Shown piece by piece: positions 25,078 to 32,700 of a stretch of DNA of 39,093 nt. Every line of letters starts with the position of its first letter. Position 1 is the first letter of the stretch. Source of the DNA: Chryseobacterium elymi (GTDB lineage: Bacteria; Bacteroidota; Bacteroidia; Flavobacteriales; Weeksellaceae); contig NZ_QNUH01000027.1 of NCBI RefSeq assembly GCF_003385495.1, forward strand, positions 1-39,093, given 5' to 3'. A program made the translations under genes and the position numbers. Under the pieces are notes generated by a model that saw nothing but the letters and a program-made list of their open reading frames with translations, was not told the origin of the DNA and did no database searches.

Positions 25078-26514
25078 TTACTCAGCAGTTCTTCCTAAAA
25101 GCGTGCCCTGCGTGTTATCATAGACAAAAACGTCCACAATGTCACCAATTTTCTGTCCTTCAAGCATATCGAAAACACAGACTGCATTCTGTGAATTTCT
25201 TCCTTTCCACTGGTTTTTATTCTTTCTGGAGATTCCTTCGATCAGAACTTTGTGATGCCTTCCCACATAAGACTCCATTCTTTTTCTGGATAGCTCTCCC
25301 TGAAGCGCAATAACCTCAGCCAGACGCTTTTGCTTTATATCAGCAGGGATATTATCTTCCATTTTTTTATGGGCAGGCGTTCCCGGTCTTTCGGAATAAG
25401 CAAACATATACCCGTAGTCATACTCCACTTCTTTCATCAGGCTTAAGGTATCCTGGTGATCCTGTTCTGTTTCATTACAGAAACCGATGATCATGTCCTG
25501 TGAAAAAGCAATATCAGGAACTATTTCTTTTGCTTTTTTAATTAAATCTAAATATTCTTCACGGGTATGCTGCCTGTTCATCGCCAAAAGCATGTTGTTA
25601 CTGCCGCTCTGCACAGGAAGGTGAACATATTTACAGATATTATCATGTTTTGCAATCATTCTGAACACTTCAAGGCTCATGTCCTGAGGATTTGAAGTGG
25701 AGAACCGGATTCTCATTTCAGGAACGGCTTTAGCAACTAAATCGAGCAGCTGCGCAAAATTAACAGCCGTAGCTTTCTGCATTTCGGAAGCTTTAACAAA
25801 ATCTTTTTTGGGACCTCCTCCGTACCATAAGTATGAGTCTACATTTTGCCCTAAAAGGGTTATTTCTTTGTATCCATTGTTTAGAAGGTCTTGACATTCT
25901 TTGATTATAGAGTGCGGATCGCGGCTTCTTTCTCTTCCTCTGGTAAAGGGAACTACACAGAAGGTACACATATTATCGCAACCTCTGGTGATGGTTACAA
26001 AAGCTGTAACCCCATTTCCGCCTAAACGGACCGGATTGATGTCTGCATAGGTCTCTTCTTTTGAAAGGATTACGTTGATTGCATCTCTTCCGTCCTCTGT
26101 TTCTTTCAGAAGATTGGGAAGATCTCTGTAGGCATCAGGGCCTACCACAAGGTCTACCAGCTGCTCTTCTTCCAAAAATTTGGTTTTTAATCTTTCTGCC
26201 ATGCATCCCAAAACACCCACTGTCATATTGGGTTTTTCTTTCTTGAGGTTTTTGAACTGTGAAAGGCGCATTCTTACGGTTTGCTCCGCTTTTTCACGAA
26301 TGGAGCATGTATTTAAAAGGATAAGGTCTGCTTCTTCTACTTTCAGGGTTGTATTGTACCCCTGCTCATTAAGAATAGATGCAACAATTTCAGAATCAGA
26401 AAAGTTCATCTGACAGCCATAGCTTTCTAAAAAGAGCTTTTTAGAATTCTCAGGTCTTTCAGCAATAGCAAAAGCCTCTCCCTGTTTTGTTTCGTCTATA
26501 TATTTTTCCTGCAC
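25078..26514 (-). CDS. miaB: tRNA-2-methylthio-N6-dimethylallyladenosine synthase
   Basis: MiaB is a radical-SAM methylthiotransferase that converts i6A37 of tRNAs to ms2i6A. The 478 residues fit the family. The N-terminal cluster cysteines are C34 (SYGCQMNFSDSE), C70 (LLNTCSIREKAE) and C104 (GVLGCMAER). The radical-SAM cysteines are C179, C183 and C186 (RGCDNMCTFCVVPFTRGRERSR). A TRAM domain ends the protein ('GRHHKVLIEGISRKN' to 'GTLLGR'). It heads the leftward series that includes the sigma-54 activator and lptE. A TATCTTTG -7 box lies at 26598-26605. Confidence 0.96.
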   Translation of the reverse strand: MQEKYIDETKQGEAFAIAERPENSKKLFLESYGCQMNFSDSEIVASILNEQGYNTTLKVEEADLILLNTCSIREKAEQTVRMRLSQFKNLKKEKPNMTVGVLGCMAERLKTKFLEEEQLVDLVVGPDAYRDLPNLLKETEDGRDAINVILSKEETYADINPVRLGGNGVTAFVTITRGCDNMCTFCVVPFTRGRERSRDPHSIIKECQDLLNNGYKEITLLGQNVDSYLWYGGGPKKDFVKASEMQKATAVNFAQLLDLVAKAVPEMRIRFSTSNPQDMSLEVFRMIAKHDNICKYVHLPVQSGSNNMLLAMNRQHTREEYLDLIKKAKEIVPDIAFSQDMIIGFCNETEQDHQDTLSLMKEVEYDYGYMFAYSERPGTPAHKKMEDNIPADIKQKRLAEVIALQGELSRKRMESYVGRHHKVLIEGISRKNKNQWKGRNSQNAVCVFDMLEGQKIGDIVDVFVYDNTQGTLLGRTAE

Positions 26515-26597
26515 AATAATCGTTTTAAAAGTTCAATGCCCAGCATTTAAATTTCAAAGCATCGTGATGAATTTTAAATCCCAAACAAATTAGTCTG

Positions 26598-26605
26598 CAA
26601 AGATA
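26598..26605 (-). promoter_or_regulatory. Candidate -7 box for miaB
   Basis: TATCTTTG on the minus strand fits TAnnTTTG and is preceded by CTGTCACAATATTTTG. It lies about 84 bp before the miaB start, so the 5' leader would be near 75 nt. Confidence 0.5.
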
Positions 26606-26633
26606 CAAAATATTGTGACAGAATGGCAGGGGA

Positions 26634-27019
26634 TTATTTCGGAGGATTAAAGTTTAACGGAAGGGTATAAAAAGATTCAACCGGCTCTCCATATCTCTTT
26701 GCAGGTGTCCATTTTTTCTTTCTCATCCTTTTGATTCCGTCTATGATCCTTTGGTCAAATTCAGCATTTCCGGAAGATTCCAGCAGCTTTATATTTTCCA
26801 TTTTTCCTTCTTTGCTCACGGAGAAATTTACTACGAGCTTAAAGGGCTGCGTCCAGACGAAACCACTGAGATCGATTTGTTTAGCCACTTCTGCTCTGAA
26901 ACTGCCCATTCCACCAGGCATAGCCTCTTTCGAAGAATTTTGCACAGCTTCCTGTCCTGATAACTTCAGGGAAAATTAACCAATAATGCAAACAGCATTC
27001 TAATCATGGTCATATGCAT
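26634..27019 (-). pseudogene. TonB-C domain protein broken by a one-base frameshift
   Basis: The distal frame (26634-26945 and a little upstream) encodes a good TonB-C domain: 'WTQPFKLVVNFSVSKEGKMENIKLLESSGNAEFDQRIIDGIKRMRKKKWTPA'. It lacks a signal peptide. Just upstream, in another phase, a start and signal-like sequence 'MIRMLFALLVNF' runs from about 27019 and then hits TGA. Adding one T to the TTTT run (AAAA at 26972-26975 on the plus strand) would join the two as 'LVNFSLKLSGQEAVQNSSKEA'. The simplest reading is a one-base deletion in a homopolymer, either a real mutation or a sequencing error. It is the last of three tandem related genes. Confidence 0.7.
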
Positions 27020-27265
27020 TGGTACTGAAATTAACTTTGATGATGATTTTAGAATCAACAGGAGTATCATCATACATGGCCGGTGTCCATTTTCCTTTGA
27101 TCTTTTTCATAGCATACAACATTTAACTGTTTTTAATCTTCGGGACAACGTCAAGCTTGTTCATTTTACCTTCCGGTGAAATATTGATTAAAAAAGTTAT
27201 TTTATCATTGATGGCGTAGCTTTGGGCATCAACATAAGCGATAAAAGGTATTTTTTCATCTGAGT
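27000..27265 (-). pseudogene. Truncated TonB-C-like gene with internal stop
   Basis: On the minus strand one phase reads 'YSDEKIPFIAYVDAQSYAI', then 'NDKITFLINISPEGKMNKL', 'DVVPKIKNS', a TAA, then 'MLYAMKKIKGKWTPAMYDD' and 'TPVDSKIIIKVNFS', ending at a TAG at 27000-27002. This aligns with the end of the intact neighbour at 27269-27754 ('LNGDFTFTLTVDQTGKV', 'DMKYVVRRIKKNWIPAS', 'QIKIKMHFS'). The N-terminal half and signal peptide are missing, because the frame begins inside the end of the neighbour. Its stop overlaps the start region of the next copy. It is a decayed middle member of a tandem array. Confidence 0.68.
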
Positions 27266-27268
27266 AGT

Positions 27269-27754
27269 TTATAAATCTGTAGCGATTGACGAGAAATGCA
27301 TTTTTATTTTGATCTGTGAAGCAACAGACTGACCGTTACACGAAGCGGGAATCCAGTTCTTTTTGATGCGCCTTACCACATATTTCATATCATCAAAAAA
27401 ATAAGTGCTGTTGGCTACTTTAGGAGTTCCTTCAATATGGGTCACTTTTCCGGTCTGATCAACGGTAAGGGTAAATGTAAAATCTCCGTTCAGCACATAA
27501 AAATCTGAATTCAGATAATCATACATAAATTTTTGCAGGGTTTTCTTATAAACGGCTACTCCACCTTCAAACGCTGCGGGTTTAAAATCTGTACAGTTTT
27601 TTACAGCAACCTGTAAAAGAGGTTCCTTAATGTCAATTTTCAACAGGTTTTTATTGAGTTCTGCGATCGGATTATCATCTCTGTCCTCCACATCCTGCTG
27701 TGCCCATGCGAAGTTTCCCATAAGGAGTGCTATAAATAATGTAAAAGCTTTCAT
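27269..27754 (-). CDS. Exported TonB-C-like protein (intact copy)
   Basis: This 161-residue protein has a signal peptide (MKAFTLFIALLMGNFAWAQ), a polar linker and a TonB-C-like domain at about 80-155: 'NGDFTFTLTVDQTGKVTHIEGTPKVANSTYFFDDMKYVVRRIKKNWIPASCNGQSVASQIKIKMHF'. It has two Cys in the mature part (C53 and the C near 140). There is no N-terminal membrane anchor or Pro-rich spacer, so it is not a classical energy transducer; it probably acts free in the periplasm. The function is unknown. It is the first and only undamaged member of a row of three related genes. A TAAATTTG -7 box lies at 27789-27796. Confidence 0.75.
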   Translation of the reverse strand: MKAFTLFIALLMGNFAWAQQDVEDRDDNPIAELNKNLLKIDIKEPLLQVAVKNCTDFKPAAFEGGVAVYKKTLQKFMYDYLNSDFYVLNGDFTFTLTVDQTGKVTHIEGTPKVANSTYFFDDMKYVVRRIKKNWIPASCNGQSVASQIKIKMHFSSIATDL

Positions 27755-27788
27755 AGAACCATAATCATAAGTTATTGATTTATGATAG

Positions 27789-27796
27789 CAAATTTA
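27789..27796 (-). promoter_or_regulatory. Candidate -7 box for the TonB-C array
   Basis: TAAATTTG on the minus strand fits TAnnTTTG, 34 bp before the ATG at 27754. The leader between them contains an ATCATAA/TTATGAT inverted repeat. Confidence 0.4.
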
Positions 27797-27840
27797 ATTA
27801 TTTAACCTGAGAAAATTGATATTATGGCTGGAAGAAGGAA

Positions 27841-29574
27841 TTACAGCAGTCCTTTAATGTGTTTGTAGTTGGTTTTTACCGTTTCCAGAACTTCTTCCAT
27901 TTTACCGCCAAGCATCAGCTGAGCCATAGATTTTGTCATTCCAAAGACCTGATCCAGGTCTATCTTCGGGGGAAGAGCGAGTGCATTGGGATTTGTAAAG
28001 ATGTTAAGAAGATAAGGTCCGTTATAGGCCAGGCATTCTTTAATGGCGTCTTCTACTTCTTCGGGTTTATGAACATTCTTTCCGGGATATCCCATGGCTT
28101 GGGCTACCATTGCGAAATCCGGATTAATCATATCGGTTTCATTATCCGGCATTCCTCCTACTTCCATTTCCAGTTTTACCATTCCAAGGGTCCTATTATT
28201 GAAAACGATCAGTTTTACCGGTAGCTTATACTGAAAAATAGTTGCCATATCTCCCAACAGCATTGAAATTCCACCGTCTCCGCACATAGCAATTACTTCT
28301 CTGTCCGGGTGAGCCAAAGAGGCTCCTATAGCCATCGGCATAGCATTCGCCATCGATCCGTGGTTGAAAGAACCCAGCATTTTTCTTTCGCCTGTTCCGG
28401 TAATAAACCGGGCTCCCCATACGCAACACATGCCCGTGTCTACCGTGAAAATGGCATCTTTTTTAGCCAACCGGTCCAAAGTATGTGCAACATATTCAGG
28501 CTGAATAGCGTTTTCTTTTCCAAAGTCTTTGACGTAAGTCAGCTGTACTTCTTTTACCTTTTCATAAAATGCCAACTGTTCATTAAGGAAATGAGTATCT
28601 GTTTTTTCCTGCAACAAAGGCAACAAAGCTTTAATGGTTTCTTTCACATCTCCCGCCAGACCTAATTCCAGTTTTGCTCTTCTTCCTAATCTTTCAGGAC
28701 TTTCATCAATCTGGACAATTTTATTTTTTACAGGCATAAATTTTTGGTACGGGAAATCAGTCCCCAGAAGAATCACAAGATCAGCTTCGTGCATTGCATG
28801 ATAAGCCGATGGAAATCCCAATAGTCCTGTAAGACCCACTTCATTAGGATTATTAGGCTGAATGGCCATTTTTCCGCGGAAGGAATAGCCTACCGGAGCT
28901 TTTAGAAACTTTGACAGCTCTATTACCTCAGCACGAGCTTTTTCTGCTCCAATTCCGCAATAGAGGGTTACTTTTTTGCTTTCATTAACCAAAGCAGCCA
29001 GATGTTTTAATTCTTCATCGGAAGGCCGTATTATAGGATTCGTCCTGAATATCTGGGCAGAGGTAGATCCCTCCTCGGCTTCAAGTTCCGACACATCTCC
29101 CGGAAGCCCGATTACTGCCACTCCTTTTTTGGAAATGGCATGTTGAATTGCCGTCTGTAAAGTTCTCTGCACCTGCTCGGGTCTAGTGATCATCTGGTTA
29201 TAATAGCTGCAGTCATCAAATAGTTTTATGGTATTGGTTTCCTGAAAATAATCCATTCCCATTTCATCGCTTGGAATCGTGGAAGCGATAACAAGCATTG
29301 GAACGTGGGACTTATGTGCTTCATAGACCCCGTTGATAAGATGAACGTGTCCCGGACCGCAGCTTCCTGCACACACTGCAAACCCATCAAGCTCTGCTTC
29401 CGCCGCAGCTGCATACGCCCCTACTTCTTCATGCCTTACATGAACCCATTCAATACTGCTTTTTTTAACGGCAATATTAAGATGGTTAAGGCTGTCGCCG
29501 GTTACTGCATAAATTCTTTTCACATTGGCATTTTCGAGCATTTCAACAATCTGCTCTGCTATGTTTTTAGCCAT
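27841..29574 (-). CDS. poxB: Pyruvate dehydrogenase (quinone) / pyruvate oxidase
   Basis: This thiamine-diphosphate and FAD enzyme decarboxylates pyruvate to acetate and CO2 and passes electrons to the quinone pool at the membrane. The 577 residues match E. coli PoxB (572). The catalytic Glu50 is in 'VHVRHEEVGAYAAAAEAEL'. The FAD-domain region 'GLTGLLGFPSAYHAMHEADLVILLGTDFPY' is near 250-280. The ThDP motif 'MCGDGGISMLLGDMATIFQYKLPVKLIVFNN' is near 430-460. The C-terminal helix 'EEVLETVKTNYKHIKGLL' may serve membrane contact as in E. coli, though this is inferred. It is a single gene with its own -7 box (29657-29664). Confidence 0.92.
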   Translation of the reverse strand: MAKNIAEQIVEMLENANVKRIYAVTGDSLNHLNIAVKKSSIEWVHVRHEEVGAYAAAAEAELDGFAVCAGSCGPGHVHLINGVYEAHKSHVPMLVIASTIPSDEMGMDYFQETNTIKLFDDCSYYNQMITRPEQVQRTLQTAIQHAISKKGVAVIGLPGDVSELEAEEGSTSAQIFRTNPIIRPSDEELKHLAALVNESKKVTLYCGIGAEKARAEVIELSKFLKAPVGYSFRGKMAIQPNNPNEVGLTGLLGFPSAYHAMHEADLVILLGTDFPYQKFMPVKNKIVQIDESPERLGRRAKLELGLAGDVKETIKALLPLLQEKTDTHFLNEQLAFYEKVKEVQLTYVKDFGKENAIQPEYVAHTLDRLAKKDAIFTVDTGMCCVWGARFITGTGERKMLGSFNHGSMANAMPMAIGASLAHPDREVIAMCGDGGISMLLGDMATIFQYKLPVKLIVFNNRTLGMVKLEMEVGGMPDNETDMINPDFAMVAQAMGYPGKNVHKPEEVEDAIKECLAYNGPYLLNIFTNPNALALPPKIDLDQVFGMTKSMAQLMLGGKMEEVLETVKTNYKHIKGLL

Positions 29575-29656
29575 AATTAGTATTTTTGGTGTTTATTTTA
29601 ATTAAGGAATCCCGAAAGGATCGTGAATGGGAAGTATTTAAAATTCTTACCTCTCT

Positions 29657-29664
29657 CAAATTTA
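29657..29664 (-). promoter_or_regulatory. Candidate -7 box for poxB
   Basis: TAAATTTG on the minus strand fits TAnnTTTG, about 82 bp before the poxB ATG. No convincing TTG is seen upstream. The spacer from 29575 to 29836 holds only this box, the lysA terminator and a GAATGAA/TTCATTC inverted repeat. Confidence 0.4.
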
Positions 29665-29787
29665 GCTAATAAATTATAATTTCTATTCCTAAAAAGTATT
29701 AAAATTTCAACACATTAAAGCTCTTTTGATTACAGTGAAAAGCTTTAAAACACTAACAAGAATGAATTTTTTCCGGTTCATTCAAAC

Positions 29788-29813
29788 AAAAAACTCTGCA
29801 GTAATCTGCAGAG
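29788..29813 (-). terminator. Terminator of lysA
   Basis: Perfect 8-bp stem CTCTGCAG/CTGCAGAG with a 4-nt loop (29794-29813), followed on the minus strand by six T residues (A run 29788-29793). It lies 24 bp beyond the lysA stop. Confidence 0.85.
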
Positions 29814-29836
29814 CTTCTATAAATTTATATTTGATT

Positions 29837-31036
29837 TTAAATTACTTCTATCTGATTTCTCAACAGGTCTTCAAACTCGTCTCTTTTACGGATAAGGTGT
29901 GCTTTTCCGTCTAAAAACAGCACCTCAGCAGGTTTTAGTCTTGAATTAAAGTTTGAACTCATTTCAAAACCGTACGCTCCGGCATTATGGAAAACAAGAA
30001 TATCACCTTCTCTTACTTCATTCAGCTTTCTGTCCCACGCAAAAGTATCGGTTTCACAGATGTTTCCTACTACCGTATAGATTCTTTCCGCTCCTTTTGG
30101 ATTTGAAAGGTTTTCGATCTTGTGGTAAGAATCATAGAACATCGGACGGATCAGGTGATTAAATCCTGAATTTACCCCTACAAATACAGTAGCCGTCGTT
30201 TGCTTGATCACATTAGCTTTTACCAAAAGATATCCGCTTTTTCCTACTAAGAATTTCCCGGGCTCAAACCATAATTCGAACTTTCTTCCTGTAGATTTTG
30301 TGAACTCGGACAATACTTTTTCTACTTTTTTACCTAAGGTTTTCACGTCTGTTTCTTCTTCGCTATCCTGATAAGGAATTTTGAAACCGCTTCCCATATC
30401 CAGATATTTAAGATTTGGGAAATGCTCGGAAAGCTCCAGCATAATGTCCAACGCCTGCAGAAAAACATCCGGATCTTTGATCTCACTTCCTGTATGCATG
30501 TGAAGACCTTCTACATTAAGATTGGTGCTTTTCATCACTCTTTCTATATGGCGAACCTGGTGAATAGAGATTCCGAACTTGCTGTCGATATGTCCTGTTG
30601 AAATTTTATAGTTTCCTCCTGCAAAAATATGCGGGTTGATTCTTACAAGGATCGGATAAGAGTTTCCAAATTTATTCCCGAACTGCTCAAGAATAGAGAT
30701 ATTATCAATATTAATATGAACGCCCAGCTTCATCGCGTCTTCAATTTCAGCAAGGTCTACACAGTTTGGCGTGAAAAGTATCTTTTCTTTAGGGAATCCC
30801 GCCTTAAGGCCAAGTTTTACTTCATTTATTGATACACAATCCAAAGATGCACCCAGATTCTTGACATACTTTAAGATGTTGATGTTGGTCAACGCTTTAG
30901 CAGCATAAAAAAACTTCGTGTGTTTTAAAAAAGAAGATGTAAGTTTCTCATATTGGGTTTTAATAGATTCAGCGTCGTAAACATACACCGGCGTGCCATA
31001 TTCATTGGCAATCTGTAGCAAATCTTTTGAATTCAT
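29837..31036 (-). CDS. lysA: Diaminopimelate decarboxylase
   Basis: LysA removes CO2 from meso-diaminopimelate to give lysine, the last step of lysine synthesis. The 399 residues fit the family. The PLP lysine is K47 in 'FFYAAKALTNINILKYV'. Further marks are 'GLHMHTGSEI' (about 176-185), 'YLDMGSGFKIPY' (about 213), 'EPGKFLVGKSGYLLVKA' (about 260), 'NICETDTFAWDR' (about 322) and 'GAYGFEMSSNFNSR' (about 352). Upstream, between a promoter-like box at 31208-31215 and the ATG, lie a Lys-rich 23-codon frame and an intrinsic terminator. This suggests expression is tuned by premature termination. Confidence 0.95.
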   Translation of the reverse strand: MNSKDLLQIANEYGTPVYVYDAESIKTQYEKLTSSFLKHTKFFYAAKALTNINILKYVKNLGASLDCVSINEVKLGLKAGFPKEKILFTPNCVDLAEIEDAMKLGVHINIDNISILEQFGNKFGNSYPILVRINPHIFAGGNYKISTGHIDSKFGISIHQVRHIERVMKSTNLNVEGLHMHTGSEIKDPDVFLQALDIMLELSEHFPNLKYLDMGSGFKIPYQDSEEETDVKTLGKKVEKVLSEFTKSTGRKFELWFEPGKFLVGKSGYLLVKANVIKQTTATVFVGVNSGFNHLIRPMFYDSYHKIENLSNPKGAERIYTVVGNICETDTFAWDRKLNEVREGDILVFHNAGAYGFEMSSNFNSRLKPAEVLFLDGKAHLIRKRDEFEDLLRNQIEVI

Positions 31037-31052
31037 AATTTGATTTTAACAT

Positions 31053-31085
31053 AAAAAAGGCAGATTCTTCCAAAAAGAGCCTGCC
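31053..31085 (-). terminator. Intrinsic terminator inside the lysA leader
   Basis: Read leftward: GGCAG, an inner CTCTT/AAGAA-type pairing around a short loop, CTGCC, then six T. It lies 16 bp before the lysA start and 32 bp after the stop of the Lys-rich leader frame. It could be the end of the upstream exonuclease unit instead, but a promoter-like box stands between that gene and this hairpin. Confidence 0.7.
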
Positions 31086-31116
31086 ACATTAATTATTTTT
31101 ATGCAAGACAACTCCT

Positions 31117-31188
31117 TTAAATATTCCAAACCTTAGAGAACTTTACAGCTCCCTTTTTTCCAGTTTTAATTTGTTTAAAATTTTGCAT
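31117..31188 (-). CDS. Candidate Lys-rich leader peptide for lysA
   Basis: This 23-codon frame starts at an ATG 19 nt after a TACTTTTG box and begins MQNFKQIKTGKKGAVKF, ending with SKVWNI and TAA. Six of 23 residues are Lys, including an adjacent pair at codons 11-12. A terminator hairpin and then lysA follow on the same strand. The arrangement of promoter, short frame rich in the pathway's end product, terminator and biosynthetic gene is that of a ribosome-mediated attenuator. Lys codons are common in AT-rich DNA, so enrichment alone is weak evidence. No clear antiterminator that fits the classical scheme was found. Confidence 0.45.
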   Translation of the reverse strand: MQNFKQIKTGKKGAVKFSKVWNI

Positions 31189-31207
31189 TGCTTCTTTTTA
31201 TTTTTTG

Positions 31208-31215
31208 CAAAAGTA
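31208..31215 (-). promoter_or_regulatory. Candidate -7 box of the lysA leader
   Basis: TACTTTTG on the minus strand fits TAnnTTTG. Transcription would begin near 31202, giving a 5' leader of about 165 nt before lysA. No clear TTG is found 17-23 bp upstream. Confidence 0.5.
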
Positions 31216-31294
31216 CTATTTATTTTTTATTTTAGGAAAATTCATTTGAAATGCATTTTTCCCTGATTAAAAACCGTAAATATGGGTTTCTCTA

Positions 31295-32518
31295 TCATTT
31301 AGGTAATGGCAACGTCTCAAAATCACCACGGAGCAGGGCAAGCTGAAGATCATTATGGAGATCTGCAGATGACAAAGAAAGGTCAATTTTCAGTTTTGAA
31401 AGCTTGCTGAGTGTTTGTATCTGAGTAAACAGTTCGTAAAAGCCATACGAAATTACTTTTCCGTTTTCAATGATCAGAAACAGTTTCTCACCTAATTTTC
31501 TTCCCTGACCCAGCCAAAGTTCATTTCTTTTTCTGAAATCTATTTTTTTTAGGAAAATATTGACATCATTAAATTCTTCCTGCAAGCCAATAAACTGAAC
31601 GGCCTTTGTTCCCTGGGTAAATGATCTGAATTTCAGGATGGGCTTTTCTGTTTTATTCAGCTTATTTTTCTCAACAATGTACTTATTATTTCTAAAGTAA
31701 AGGCCAAAAGGACAGACTTCTCTTTTTTTGATGTTTTTGGAATTAAGGATCAGCTTTGCAATAACATCTGTTCCTGTAAGCTCATAATTGATCTGTTCAA
31801 CATCTTTCTGAATCTGTTCCCACTTTTTAGACTTGGAATTGAAAACTTTTTTTGAAAACTTATTAATATCCTGAACGTAATCTGATAGAATGATTTTTCC
31901 GGCTATGTTCTGGAAATAGACAAAACCTTTTTCATTAGGAAGATCTTGGGTCAGAACTTTAATCTTGTTGATATACGTTTTTGCATTAGTCTCGTCATGC
32001 TGTTTCTGGATGATCTCATTTTCAGTATCTTTTGATATTAAAAGTTTGAACAGTTCCAGTGTTGCCCTTGCATCACCTTCAGCCCTGTGATGATTAGTCA
32101 ACGGAATTCCCAATGATTTCACCAGCTTACCCAATGAGTAACTTACTTCATCCGGAATCATTTTTTTCGCCAAAGGAATAGTGTCTAAAGTACTGGTCTG
32201 AAAGTCATAGCCTAGTCTTTTGAAAGACTGGCGCAACATTCTGTAATCAAAATCTATATTATGGCCTACTAAGGTTGTATTTTCAGTAATCTCAATAATT
32301 CTTTTAGCTATTTCATGGAATTTCGGAGCTGTTTTCACCATTTTTGGGGTAATATTTGTCAATTTTTGCACAAAAGGGGTAATATCACTTTCGGGATTGA
32401 CAAGAGATATAAACTGGTCAGTAATTTTCTGACCATCATACCTGTAGATGGCTATATCTATAATGCATTCATGTCTATAACCTGCACCATTACTTTCTAT
32501 ATCTATAATCGAATACAT
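31295..32518 (-). CDS. DEDDh exonuclease fused to a degenerate GIY-YIG domain
   Basis: This 407-residue protein has an N-terminal DnaQ-like 3'-5' exonuclease domain (1-165). Its DEDDh residues are D6 and E8 (IIDIESNG), D91 (GHNIDFDYRML), and H144 with D149 (HHRAEGDARATLELF). Residues about 195-285 resemble the UvrC/Cho-type GIY-YIG module ('LPNEKGFVYFQNIAGKIIL', 'INYELTGTDVIAKLILNSKNIKKR'). The GIY motif is replaced by GFV, and the region that should hold the catalytic Arg is altered, so this half is probably not a nuclease. The C-terminal 120 residues are of unknown fold. Full-length homologues with an intact GIY-YIG half are known in Bacteroidetes as epsilon/UvrC-like fusions. It probably acts in DNA repair or as a proofreading-type nuclease. 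Confidence 0.85.
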   Translation of the reverse strand: MYSIIDIESNGAGYRHECIIDIAIYRYDGQKITDQFISLVNPESDITPFVQKLTNITPKMVKTAPKFHEIAKRIIEITENTTLVGHNIDFDYRMLRQSFKRLGYDFQTSTLDTIPLAKKMIPDEVSYSLGKLVKSLGIPLTNHHRAEGDARATLELFKLLISKDTENEIIQKQHDETNAKTYINKIKVLTQDLPNEKGFVYFQNIAGKIILSDYVQDINKFSKKVFNSKSKKWEQIQKDVEQINYELTGTDVIAKLILNSKNIKKREVCPFGLYFRNNKYIVEKNKLNKTEKPILKFRSFTQGTKAVQFIGLQEEFNDVNIFLKKIDFRKRNELWLGQGRKLGEKLFLIIENGKVISYGFYELFTQIQTLSKLSKLKIDLSLSSADLHNDLQLALLRGDFETLPLPK

Positions 32519-32700
32519 TGAATTGTAGTTATACTGCTGTTTTTTTTAAAATTTATATTCACCAGTAAAGGTAATCCTGCTAAAATAACAAAAAATATAT
32601 CAAAAAGAGTAAACGGCTCATTGATACTGCTTGTAAACACCATAAAAAGCTGAACCTCTTTTCGTAGCAGATCAGTTTTATATAATTTATTTTAAAATTA

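Noticed and set aside
29760..29783. GAATGAA/TTCATTC inverted repeat next to the lysA terminator
   Set aside because: The arms are only 7 bp, AT-rich, with a 10-nt loop and no T run; it could be chance and adds nothing beyond the stronger neighbour.
31072..31156. Antiterminator pairing in the lysA leader
   Set aside because: A 9-bp alternative pairing exists on paper with two G-U pairs, but it covers the Lys codons where a stalled ribosome would sit, so it contradicts the usual mechanism; not listed as a feature.
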